DNA of 35,732 nucleotides from CAXMNX01 sp964194845. GTDB taxonomy: Bacteria > Pseudomonadota > Alphaproteobacteria > Rhodobacterales > Rhodobacteraceae. Under the pieces are notes generated by a model. The model was not told where the DNA came from. It was given only the letters and a program-made list of their open reading frames with translations, and did not search any database. Every line of letters starts with the position of its first letter. Within the stretch, counting starts at the first letter, position 1. Shown here piece by piece: positions 15,903-23,631 of the stretch. The DNA is taken from the NCBI GenBank assembly GCA_964194845.1, contig CAXMNX010000079.1:1-35732 (forward strand), in the 5' to 3' direction. The position numbers and the translations under genes were made by a program.

Positions 15903-16030
15903 AGCGGATTGCGTTTTCAACGAAACACAGTGCATCAAAATTTGCATTCGAAATCAGCAGAATGCTGATTGAGAGGCAGCGAATATTGATTCAAATTTAA
16001 CGCAAACCGCTTTTTTCGGCCGCTCTTTTT
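15901..16030. repeat. Palindromic intergenic element (repeat or structured RNA), with terminator-like T-runs
   Basis: The AT-rich gap between ubiK and ybjN (15903-16250) contains no gene but is highly structured. AGCGGATTGCGTT (15903-15915) pairs with AACGCAAACCGCT (15999-16011) with one mismatch over 13 bases. Inside, AATCAGCA (15952-15959) and TGCTGATT (15963-15970) make a perfect 8-bp hairpin with a GAA loop, and GAAT/ATTC at 15981-15992 a smaller one. TTTTTT follows the outer stem, and AGAGCGG can also pair with CCGCTCT (16020-16026), again followed by T-runs. Such branched palindromes bounded by an AGCGG...CCGCT pair resemble dispersed intergenic elements of alphaproteobacteria. A small RNA, or simply the ubiK terminator, are alternatives. 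The rest, to 16250, shows nothing further except a GAGG before ybjN. Confidence 0.5.
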
Positions 16031-16250
16031 ACTAAAATTTTTCACTTTTCGGCGGCGCGACCTGATCGGCGAAATTGCGTCACTTTTCTGTGGACAGTTT
16101 TCTGATTTCGCAAATTAGTCCTTTACAGACTCCGGCTTTCGGCACACCATATCTCGTAAGGTCGGCGGATAAACCTACCGGACCTTGAGCAGGCACCAAG
16201 CTGTGGTGGCCGGAAGACGCTACCCAGCCAAAAAACTTATGAGGCCGCGT

Positions 16251-16754
16251 ATGTCGCTTTCCGAGCAGTATTTCTCGACCGACGAACTTCACCCCATCGA
16301 CATTGTTGAGCATCTTGCCGAGCATCACGAATGGGATTTCGATCGGGTCGCCGACGACCAGATTGCGATGTCAGTCGTTGGTCAGTGGCGCACGTATTCG
16401 ATAACGCTCGCCTGGTCAGCGTTTGACGAGACGCTTCGTCTGATTTGCACGTTCGAGATGGATCCACCAAAAGAACGTCTGCCCGGCGTTTATGAGACGC
16501 TGAATGCCGCTAATGATATGTGTTGGGCCGGTGCCTTTGCCTATTGGTCAGCGCAAAAACTGATGGTGTGGCGCTATGGTTTAATTCTTGCAGGCGAACA
16601 GATTGCCAGCGCCGAACAGATTGACACGATGATCCGAGCGGCGGTGCTTTCAGCCGAGCGTTTTTACCCGGCGTTCCAACTGGTTGCATGGGGCGATGAG
16701 ACGCCAGCCGAAGCAATGCGTGTCGCCATTGACGAAGCCTACGGGAGAGCCTGA
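16251..16754 (+). CDS. YbjN domain-containing protein
   Basis: A 167-residue YbjN-family (type III chaperone-like fold) protein, with MSLSEQYFSTDELHPIDIVE at its start and a central sequence with conserved aromatic residues (CWAGAFAYWSAQKLMVWRYG). YbjN proteins are linked in enterobacteria to motility and stress responses, but the molecular role is unknown. The start at 16251 is supported by GAGG six bases upstream; in-frame ATGs at 16185 and 16239 would add residues that do not look like the family. It is followed by a clear terminator, so it is probably monocistronic. There is no signal peptide or membrane segment. Confidence 0.88.
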   Translation: MSLSEQYFSTDELHPIDIVEHLAEHHEWDFDRVADDQIAMSVVGQWRTYSITLAWSAFDETLRLICTFEMDPPKERLPGVYETLNAANDMCWAGAFAYWSAQKLMVWRYGLILAGEQIASAEQIDTMIRAAVLSAERFYPAFQLVAWGDETPAEAMRVAIDEAYGRA

Positions 16755-16827
16755 CGGGCCAGTGATACTCGTTCCGCCAATCCGCGCTTAAAACGGCCGT
16801 TCCCCCCGGCCTGCGGATCGGCCAAAA

Positions 16828-16858
16828 GACCGGGTCGCAAAAGCGGCCCGGTCGTTTT
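16828..16858 (+). terminator. Rho-independent terminator between ybjN and proC
   Basis: GACCGGGTCGC (16828-16838) and GCGGCCCGGTC (16843-16853) form an 11-bp stem with one G-U pair and an AAAA tetraloop, followed by GTTTTGCTTTC. This is the best intrinsic terminator in the window and ends the ybjN transcript 96 bases before proC. Confidence 0.8.
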
Positions 16859-16953
16859 GCTTTCGGGGCGGCGCTGTAAAAACGCCTTCCCCCTTGCTCC
16901 CTCAGATTTTTCAGCCAAGAAGAAAAGAAGCTTAGGCTGGGCGGAGAGCGTTA

Positions 16954-17766
16954 ATGAACTTCGAAGACATATCTGACCGTGGACTGGTGCTTCTTGGCTG
17001 CGGCAAGATGGGCAGTGCAATGCTGGAAGGGTGGCTGGCGGGAGGGCTGGACCCGGCTTCGGTTCACGTCATCGACCCGGTGCCGTCGGACTGGCTGAAA
17101 GCACAAGGCGTTCATCTGAACGCCGCTTTGCCCGACGCGCCCGCGATTTTGGTCGTCGCCGTGAAACCTCAGATGATGGACGCAGCGGTTCCGCAGGCCG
17201 CAACAATGGGCGGCGGCAACACGGTGGTTCTTTCCATCGCCGCCGGGACGACAATTGCGCATTTTGAAACCGCCTTCGGAAGCGACACCCCGATCATCCG
17301 CGCGATGCCCAACACGCCCGCCGCCATTGGAAAAGGCATCACCGCGCTCATCGGCAACGCCCATGTTTCCGAGGCGCAACTTGCACTGGCCGAGACGCTT
17401 CTGGCGGCGGTCGGGAAAACGGTTCGGCTGAGCGATGAAAGTCAGATGGATGCTGTCACCGCGCTATCCGGGTCCGGTCCGGCCTATGTCTTCCATCTGA
17501 TTGAAACCATGGCCGCCGCAGGCGTGACGCAGGGTCTTCCGGAGGACCTTGCCATGCAGCTTGCCCTGACGACGGTTTCCGGGGCCGGTGCGCTGGCCGA
17601 GGCGTCGGAAGATGACCCAACCCGGTTGCGCATCAATGTAACCAGCCCGAACGGCACAACACAGGCCGCACTCGAGGTTTTGATGGACGAGGATTCGGGG
17701 TTTCCTTCGCTTCTGAACCGCGCAATCAAAGCCGCTGCTGATCGCAGCAGGGAATTGGGCCAATGA
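16954..17766 (+). CDS. proC: Pyrroline-5-carboxylate reductase
   Basis: The last enzyme of proline synthesis reduces pyrroline-5-carboxylate with NAD(P)H. The 270-residue protein has the Rossmann GCGKMG at residues 15-20, VVAVKPQ after the third strand, RAMPNTPA, and the C-terminal dimerisation/catalytic signature ALSGSGPAYVF ending in the SPNGTTQAAL block. The length and motif order are standard. GCGGAGAGCG precedes the ATG at 16954. The TGA overlaps the ATG of the CsaA-like gene (ATGA), which itself overlaps the dehydrogenase gene, forming a coupled three-gene operon downstream of a terminator. Confidence 0.95.
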   Translation: MNFEDISDRGLVLLGCGKMGSAMLEGWLAGGLDPASVHVIDPVPSDWLKAQGVHLNAALPDAPAILVVAVKPQMMDAAVPQAATMGGGNTVVLSIAAGTTIAHFETAFGSDTPIIRAMPNTPAAIGKGITALIGNAHVSEAQLALAETLLAAVGKTVRLSDESQMDAVTALSGSGPAYVFHLIETMAAAGVTQGLPEDLAMQLALTTVSGAGALAEASEDDPTRLRINVTSPNGTTQAALEVLMDEDSGFPSLLNRAIKAAADRSRELGQ

Positions 17767-18098
17767 CGCTTTCATTCGACGATTTCTTGAAGGTAGACAT
17801 CCGCGTCGGCAAGATCGTCCGTGCCGAGCCGTTCCCCGAAGCGCGCAAGCCCGCGTTCAAACTCTACGTCGATTTCGGGCCCGAGATCGGTGAAAAGAAA
17901 AGTTCGGCACAAATTACCAGGCACTACGACCTGAACGATCTTGCGGACCGAAAGGTCCTGGCGGTGGTCAATTTCGCGCCGCGCCAGATCGGAAAGTTCA
18001 TGTCCGAGGTTCTGGTTCTGGGCGTGCCGGATGACGACGGCGAAGTTGTCCTGCTTGCGCCAGACAAAGACGTGGCCGTTGGCGGAAGGATGTTTTGA
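17763..18098 (+). CDS. csaA: CsaA-like tRNA-binding OB-fold protein
   Basis: The 111-residue protein is a single tRNA_bind (EMAP-II-like OB-fold) domain: FDDFLKVDIRVGKIVRAEPF at the N-terminus, KSSAQITRHYDL in the middle, and VNFAPRQIGKFMSEVLVLG, which is the dimer and nucleic-acid-binding region. Bacillus CsaA homologues have chaperone-like, secretion-related activity and bind tRNA. Its job in this organism is not evident. Both ends overlap the neighbours (ATGA with proC, TGATG with the dehydrogenase), indicating translational coupling. Confidence 0.92.
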   Translation: MTLSFDDFLKVDIRVGKIVRAEPFPEARKPAFKLYVDFGPEIGEKKSSAQITRHYDLNDLADRKVLAVVNFAPRQIGKFMSEVLVLGVPDDDGEVVLLAPDKDVAVGGRMF

Positions 18099-19057
18099 TG
18101 ACGACGCTACTTGTGACCCGACCGCTGCCCGACCGTGTCCTCGCCGCCTTGGATCCGGGATTTTCGACGGATGTCCGGGCCGAGACAATTCCGCTGACAC
18201 CCAAGGCAATGGCCGCGGCACTTGCAAGATACGACGCGATCCTTCCCACGCTGGGTGACCCGTTGTCGGCAGGCGTGATCGGTCAAGTACCTGAATTAAA
18301 AACGAAAATCCTCGCCAACTTTGGCGTGGGTTACAATCACATTGATGTCGTGGCAGCCTCAGACCGGGGCATTCTGGTCACCAACACACCCGGTGCCGTC
18401 ACCGATGCGACCGCCGATATCGCGATGACGCTGATCCTCACAACCTGCCGACGCGCGGGCGAAGGCGAGCGGGTTCTGCGGGCAGGTAACTGGGAAGGCT
18501 GGCATCCGACGCAGTTTCTTGGAATGCACGTCACCGGCAAAACGCTCGGCGTCATCGGCATGGGGCGGATCGGTAAGGCGATCGCGAAGCGCGCCGCACT
18601 TGGCTTTGACATGAACGTGGTCTTTTACAATCGCTCGGCGGTTGCCGACCCCGGCGTTCCGGCGCGCCAGCTTGCCGCGCTACGGGACGTCTGTGCGGTG
18701 GCCGACATTGTCGTCATCGCCTTGCCCGCCACGCCCGCAACCCACCACATCATCAATGCCGATGTGCTCGCGACGATGCAATCGCACGCCGTGCTGATCA
18801 ACATCGCGCGCGGCGACGTGGTGGACGAAGCCGCGCTGATCGCGGCACTACAAGGCGGTGAGATTGGTGGCGCTGGTCTGGATGTCTACGAGCGCGAACC
18901 GATTGTGCCGGACGCATTGAAGGCGATGGAAAACGTCACGCTTTTACCGCATCTGGGCACGGCAGCACTGGAAGTGCGCGAAAACATGGGGGCGATGGCG
19001 GTTGATAACCTGAATGCCTGGGCTAACGGCGCGCCCTTGCCGAACCAGGTTTCCTAG
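18098..19057 (+). CDS. D-2-hydroxyacid dehydrogenase, glyoxylate/hydroxypyruvate reductase type
   Basis: The 319-residue enzyme reduces a 2-keto acid (glyoxylate or hydroxypyruvate in the closest families) with NAD(P)H. The catalytic-domain motif NFGVGYNHID, the nucleotide loop GMGRIGKAIAKR, the active-site arginine in NIARGDVVDE, the glutamate in DVYEREP and the histidine in LLPHLGTA are all present, so it should be active. The start ATG at 18098 overlaps the csaA stop by one base; a TTG one codon earlier is possible. Substrate preference cannot be read from the sequence. The TAG shares CTAG (19054-19057) with the stop of convergent tdk. Confidence 0.9.
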   Translation: MTTLLVTRPLPDRVLAALDPGFSTDVRAETIPLTPKAMAAALARYDAILPTLGDPLSAGVIGQVPELKTKILANFGVGYNHIDVVAASDRGILVTNTPGAVTDATADIAMTLILTTCRRAGEGERVLRAGNWEGWHPTQFLGMHVTGKTLGVIGMGRIGKAIAKRAALGFDMNVVFYNRSAVADPGVPARQLAALRDVCAVADIVVIALPATPATHHIINADVLATMQSHAVLINIARGDVVDEAALIAALQGGEIGGAGLDVYEREPIVPDALKAMENVTLLPHLGTAALEVRENMGAMAVDNLNAWANGAPLPNQVS

Positions 19058-19644
19058 CCGATTTCGCTTTCGTCCACGGCTTCACGCCAGTGTTTTCGGC
19101 ACATCGACACATAGGTTTCATTGCCGCCAATCTGAACCTGATCGCCCTTCATCATCGCATTGCCGTCTCCATCCCGCCGCACCACCATCGTCGCTTTTTT
19201 ACCGCAAAAACAAATGGTTCGCGCCTCACGCATTTCATCGGCGATGGCAAGAAGTGCCGCAGATCCGGGAAAAAGCTCGCCCCGGAAATCAACCCGCAGG
19301 CCATAACACATCACCGGCAGGCCAAGGTCGTCAACCGCGCGGGCCAGTTGCCACACCTGGGCTTTGGTCAGAAACTGCGCCTCGTCAATGAAGACGCAGG
19401 CCACCGGTCCCCTGCGCTGACGTTCCGCCAGCAACGCGAACATATCGGTGCGCGTGTCGTAAGTGTCGCCGTCGGCGCTGATCCCGATCCGGCTGGCGAT
19501 CTGCCCAGCACCCGCACGCCCGTCGAGTGCGGCAGTCAGCAGATAGGTCTCCATCCCCCGCTCGCGGTAATTGTAAGACGCCTGAAGAAGAAGCGTCGAC
19601 TTGCCCGCGTTCATGGTCGAATAGTGGAAGTATAGTTTGGCCAT
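19054..19644 (-). CDS. tdk: Thymidine kinase
   Basis: This is a 196-residue type II (TK1-like) thymidine kinase of the dTMP salvage route. The P-loop STMNAGKS is at residues 9-16, the Walker B-like FIDEAQFL carries the catalytic Glu, and the zinc cysteines are visible in CFCGKKA and CRKHW. The ORF is open 63 codons further upstream, but the family begins with the MAKLYFHYSTMNAGKS strand/P-loop, so ATG 19644 is the start. It is divergent from the truncated DUF1801-like frame and convergent with the dehydrogenase gene, with both stops inside CTAG. Confidence 0.95.
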   Translation of the reverse strand: MAKLYFHYSTMNAGKSTLLLQASYNYRERGMETYLLTAALDGRAGAGQIASRIGISADGDTYDTRTDMFALLAERQRRGPVACVFIDEAQFLTKAQVWQLARAVDDLGLPVMCYGLRVDFRGELFPGSAALLAIADEMREARTICFCGKKATMVVRRDGDGNAMMKGDQVQIGGNETYVSMCRKHWREAVDESEIG

Positions 19645-19692
19645 GAGCCGGGGCCTAGCGCGCCCCGCGTGGCTGAGCAAGCCGGAGGCACC

Positions 19693-19863
19693 ATGCAATA
19701 CGATGCCGAAACACCGGAAGCGTATCTGAAGCTGCTGGAAGATGACTGGCGGCGCGAGAGGTTGCTGGCGATCCGTGAGACGTTGCTGAAGGTGCCAGGG
19801 ATCGCTGAAGGGATTGGGTATGGGATGCGCCAATACCGGGCGGCGATTCAGGAAGCGGGATGA
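19693..19863 (+). pseudogene. Truncated DUF1801-like (YdhG) reading frame
   Basis: A 56-residue frame starts at ATG 19693, with GGAGG eight bases upstream, and ends TGA 19863. Its sequence MQYDAETPEAYLKLLEDDW...PGIAEGIGYGMRQYR matches the beginning of DUF1801 proteins (ETPEAYL, then EGIGYGMPAY), which normally run to 110-150 residues with a phosphate/iron-chaperone-like fold. Here it stops about where the second half should begin, and I found no continuation in the other frames downstream. It is either a decayed remnant or a shortened gene still translated from an intact ribosome site. It is divergent from tdk, with 48 bases between their starts. Confidence 0.5.
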
Positions 19864-19984
19864 TCTGGGAGTTGTGTTGGTGGGGAGGAAAGTGGTGTGG
19901 ATTGCTAGGCGATTGGGCTGGCCGTACTAAGCACTAATTATACCAATTGAGGTGCAACAATTGCCCGGAACCAAGCCGAAGGCG

Positions 19985-20120
19985 CCGGGCAGCACCTGCC
20001 CGTTCCGGCGGGTAGGCGCATTGTGATGGGCGCAATTCGTTCAGATGGAAGAGGGGTGTTGCGGGATAAAGTGCGCAGCACATCCGTCATTGCGCCAACC
20101 CACGGGCAGGCACAGCCCGG
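19985..20120. repeat. Long imperfect inverted repeat downstream of carB
   Basis: The 346-base gap between the DUF1801-like fragment and carB (19864-20209) has no gene. Its main content is an imperfect inverted repeat: CCGGGCAGCACCTGCCCGT (19985-20003) and GGGTAGGCGCATTGTGA (20010-20026) correspond in reverse complement to CCGGGCTGTGCCTGCCCGT and GGGTTGGCGCAATGA at 20087-20120, leaving a ~60-base central loop. It lies at the 3' side of carB, so it could terminate or stabilise that transcript, or be a copy of a dispersed GC-rich intergenic repeat. Bases 19864-19984 are AT-rich with no recognisable feature, and 20121-20209 hold only shorter GC-rich dyads. Confidence 0.5.
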
Positions 20121-20209
20121 CTAATTGAGTGCCATTTCGCGGACGCAGGTATTGTCCGCGCAGCGGACAAGGAATGGGCAATCCCGGCGCGCCTCGGCAT
20201 GGCCAACCC

Positions 20210-23200
20210 TCAACCCTGCAAGCTCCGCACCCCCAGCTCCCCTTCCCGCCGCGCCACCATCGCGCACGCTGCCGCATGGCTCGCCGTTGCGGTCGTATAA
20301 TACGGAATCCGGTCCATCAGCGCGACGTTCCTCATCGACCGCGAATCCTCGACCGCCTGCGCGCCTTCGGTGGTGTTCATCACCAGTGCGATCTCGCCGT
20401 CTTTCATCACGTCCACGATCGTGCGGCCGCCTTCGTAAGCCTTGTTCACGATGTCCGATGGAATGCCATTTTCAGTCAGGAATGCCGCGGTGCCGCGCGT
20501 GGATAGGATCGTGAGACCAAGGTCGTGCAGCATCTGCGCGGTCTCGATCAGCTGATCGGTCTTGTCGTCGTCCTTGATCGAAAAGAACACCGTCCCGGCC
20601 TCGGGCAGGTCGGTGCCTGCCCCCAGCTGCGCCTTCAGAAACGCCCGGGCAAAGCTCCGGTCCCAGCCCATAACCTCGCCGGTTGAGCGCATTTCGGGAC
20701 CAAGAAGCGTATCAACGCCGGGGAAGCGGGCAAAGGGCAACACCGCTTCTTTGACGCTGAACCATGGCGTGCGGAAATCGGCCAGCGCCATGGGATCGCC
20801 GATCTTGATTGTCACGTCGTCGTCGACGAACTTGTGCGGTGGCGCCACCGGGAAGTCGGCCAGTTTCTCACCTGCCATCAGGCGCGCCGCGATGGACGCA
20901 ATCGCTGAATCGGTGGCTTTGGCCACGAAGGGCACGGTGCGGCTGGCGCGGGGGTTCACTTCGATCAGGTAAATATCGTCGCCTTTGATGGCAAACTGAA
21001 CATTCATCAGTCCGACAACGCCAAGTTCCCTGGCAAGCGCCTCGGTCTGCCCGATCAGCGCGTCGATTGTGGCGTCAGAAAGCGTGTGCGGCGGCAGCGA
21101 ACAGGCGCTGTCGCCGGAATGCACGCCTGCTTCCTCGATATGCTCCATGATGCCCGCGACATGGACGGCGTCACCATCGCAAAGCGCGTCGACGTCAACT
21201 TCCACTGCACCGGAAAGATAGCTGTCCAACAGCACCGGGCTGTCGCCGGAAACAACGACTGCATCGCGGATATAGCGTTCAAGCTGGGCAGTGTCGCGCA
21301 CGATCTCCATCGCCCGCCCGCCAAGAACGTATGACGGCCGGATGACCAGGGGAAAGCCAATCCTTTCGGCAGCCTCCATCGCTTCGGCGCCTGTATGTGC
21401 GATAGCGTTCGTCGGTTGCTTCAGGCCAAGCTTGATGACCAGTTGCTGGAACCGATAACGATCTTCTGCCAGATCAATAGCATCGGGCGTGGTGCCAAGG
21501 ATCGGAATGCCCGCGTCATGCAGCGCGTTGGCAAGCTTCAGCGGCGTCTGGCCGCCAAACTGGACGATAACACCATGAAGCGCGCCATTTTCCTGCTCGA
21601 CCCGCAGTATTTCCATCACGTGCTCATAGGTCAGCGGCTCGAAATACAGCCGGTCGGATGTGTCATAATCGGTCGATACGGTTTCAGGATTACAGTTGAC
21701 CATGATGGTCTCGTAACCGGCCTTCGTCAGCGCGAAACAGGCGTGGCAACAACAGTAATCAAACTCGATCCCCTGGCCGATCCGGTTCGGGCCGCCGCCA
21801 AGGATGACGATCTTTTTCGCGCCGCTTGGCCGGGCCTCGCATTCGACGTCGCCCATCACGGGCACCTCATAGGTCGAATACATATAGGGTGTCTGCGCCT
21901 CAAACTCGGCCGCGCAGGTGTCGATGCGCTTGAAGACGGCGGTGACATCCAGATTGATCCGCGTGCGGCGGATATCGTCCTCGGCGCGCTTGGTAAGCAT
22001 CGCCAGCCGGGCATCGGTGAAACCCATCATCTTGACACGCCTGAGGCCATCCTCGGTGGCCGGCAGCCCGTTTTCGCGGATCACTTCCTCGGCGTCGATA
22101 ATCTCGCGGATGCGGGCCAGGAACCAAGGATCGAAGGCAGTGACCGCTTGAATATCGTCATCACTCAGTCCGTGCCGCATTGCCTGGGCAATGACACGAA
22201 GCCGGTCCGGGGTTTGTCGACTTAGCGCCGCCGTCAGCGCGGCGCGGTCCGGCGCCCCTTCGATGTCAATCTCGTCAAACCCGGTCAGGTCGGTTTCCAT
22301 GCTGGCCAGCGCCTTTTGCACCGATTCGTGGAATGTCCGGCCAATGGACATGACCTCGCCCACCGATTTCATCGCCGTTGTAAGATGCGGCTCCGCACCG
22401 GGGAATTTTTCAAACGCAAAGCGCGGAATTTTGGTAACGACATAGTCAATTGTCGGCTCGAAAGACGCCGGTGTAACCTTGGTGATGTCGTTGTCCAGCT
22501 CATCCAGCGTGTAGCCCACCGCAAGTTTCGCGGCGATCTTGGCAATGGGAAATCCGGTGGCTTTCGACGCCAGCGCGGAAGACCGCGACACGCGCGGGTT
22601 CATTTCAATGACGATCATGCGCCCGTCGACCGGGTTCACGGCCCACTGGACGTTCGAACCACCGGTTTCGACCCCGATCTCGCGCAGCACAGCAATCGAA
22701 CCGGTGCGCATCAGTTGGTATTCCTTGTCGGTCAGCGTCAGCGCCGGGGCGACAGTAATGGAATCGCCCGTATGAACGCCCATCGGATCTACGTTCTCGA
22801 TGGCACAAACAATGATCGCGTTATCCGCTTTGTCGCGGACCACTTCCATCTCAAATTCTTTCCAGCCAAGCAGGCTTTCGTCGATCAGAATTTGCGCGAC
22901 GGGCGAGGCTTCAAGCCCGCGTCGGCATACCTCGAAATAGTCGTCGCGGTTGTAAGCAACGCCGCCGCCGGTGCCGCCAAGCGTGAAGGCGGGGCGAATG
23001 ATCGCGGGCAGACCCACGTCATCGAGGGCCGCCATCGCCGCTTCAAGGCCGCTTGGTATATCGAAACGGCCACTTTCGAGTTTCTGGGCCGAGACGATGG
23101 TGGCCCGCGGGTTCTCCAGACCGATCCGGTCCATCGCCTCGCGGAAAAGCTTCCGGTCCTCGGCCATTTCGATGGCGTCGCGCGTCGCCCCGATCATCTC

Positions 23201-23539
23201 GACGCCAAACTTCTCCAAGACGCCCATCTCTTCAAGCGCCAGCGACGTATTCAGCCCGGTCTGCCCGCCCATTGTCGGCAACAGGGCGTCGGGGCGTTCC
23301 TTCTCGATGATTTTGGCCACAACTTCTGGCGTGATCGGCTCGATATAGGTGGCGTCGGCCAGTTCGGGGTCGGTCATGATCGTCGCCGGGTTCGAGTTGA
23401 CAAGGATCACCCGATACCCTTCTTCGCGCAGCGCCTTGCACGCCTGCGCCCCCGAATAGTCAAACTCGCAGGCTTGTCCGATAACGATGGGACCGGCACC
23501 GATGATCATGATCGACTGAATGTCGGTTCTTTTCGGCAT
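20210..23539 (-). CDS. carB: Carbamoyl-phosphate synthase large subunit
   Basis: CarB makes carbamoyl phosphate from bicarbonate, ATP and glutamine-derived ammonia for pyrimidine and arginine synthesis, paired with CarA, which is not in this window. The 1109-residue protein shows two homologous ATP-grasp halves: IMIIGAGPIVIGQACEFDYSG at the start and VILGGGPNRIGQGIEFDYCCCH for the second half. Each half has a conserved EVNPR/EMNPRVSRSSALASKATG carboxyphosphate or carbamate signature. A C-terminal MGS-like allosteric domain (from about 965) contains TILSTRGTAAFL. The length slightly exceeds E. coli CarB. GAGGGG precedes ATG 23539. Large antisense frames across it are codon-bias shadows. Confidence 0.97.
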   Translation of the reverse strand: MPKRTDIQSIMIIGAGPIVIGQACEFDYSGAQACKALREEGYRVILVNSNPATIMTDPELADATYIEPITPEVVAKIIEKERPDALLPTMGGQTGLNTSLALEEMGVLEKFGVEMIGATRDAIEMAEDRKLFREAMDRIGLENPRATIVSAQKLESGRFDIPSGLEAAMAALDDVGLPAIIRPAFTLGGTGGGVAYNRDDYFEVCRRGLEASPVAQILIDESLLGWKEFEMEVVRDKADNAIIVCAIENVDPMGVHTGDSITVAPALTLTDKEYQLMRTGSIAVLREIGVETGGSNVQWAVNPVDGRMIVIEMNPRVSRSSALASKATGFPIAKIAAKLAVGYTLDELDNDITKVTPASFEPTIDYVVTKIPRFAFEKFPGAEPHLTTAMKSVGEVMSIGRTFHESVQKALASMETDLTGFDEIDIEGAPDRAALTAALSRQTPDRLRVIAQAMRHGLSDDDIQAVTAFDPWFLARIREIIDAEEVIRENGLPATEDGLRRVKMMGFTDARLAMLTKRAEDDIRRTRINLDVTAVFKRIDTCAAEFEAQTPYMYSTYEVPVMGDVECEARPSGAKKIVILGGGPNRIGQGIEFDYCCCHACFALTKAGYETIMVNCNPETVSTDYDTSDRLYFEPLTYEHVMEILRVEQENGALHGVIVQFGGQTPLKLANALHDAGIPILGTTPDAIDLAEDRYRFQQLVIKLGLKQPTNAIAHTGAEAMEAAERIGFPLVIRPSYVLGGRAMEIVRDTAQLERYIRDAVVVSGDSPVLLDSYLSGAVEVDVDALCDGDAVHVAGIMEHIEEAGVHSGDSACSLPPHTLSDATIDALIGQTEALARELGVVGLMNVQFAIKGDDIYLIEVNPRASRTVPFVAKATDSAIASIAARLMAGEKLADFPVAPPHKFVDDDVTIKIGDPMALADFRTPWFSVKEAVLPFARFPGVDTLLGPEMRSTGEVMGWDRSFARAFLKAQLGAGTDLPEAGTVFFSIKDDDKTDQLIETAQMLHDLGLTILSTRGTAAFLTENGIPSDIVNKAYEGGRTIVDVMKDGEIALVMNTTEGAQAVEDSRSMRNVALMDRIPYYTTATASHAAACAMVARREGELGVRSLQG

Positions 23540-23631
23540 CGGTTGCCCCTCAGCGGATACGCAAAATGCCGTGCGAAGGCTGCACGCGCAAATTGTCGTG
23601 GGTTATAGGGAAAGGCGCGGCGGGTTCAAGC

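Noticed and set aside
15901..16250. CRISPR or tandem repeat in the AT-rich gap
   Set aside because: The repeats there are inverted, not direct and evenly spaced; no spacer-like units are present.
22316..23608. 430-codon plus-strand open frame across carB
   Set aside because: It lies antisense to a complete, strongly conserved carB. Its composition (Arg/His/Asp-rich, no domains) is that of a mirror frame in GC-rich DNA.
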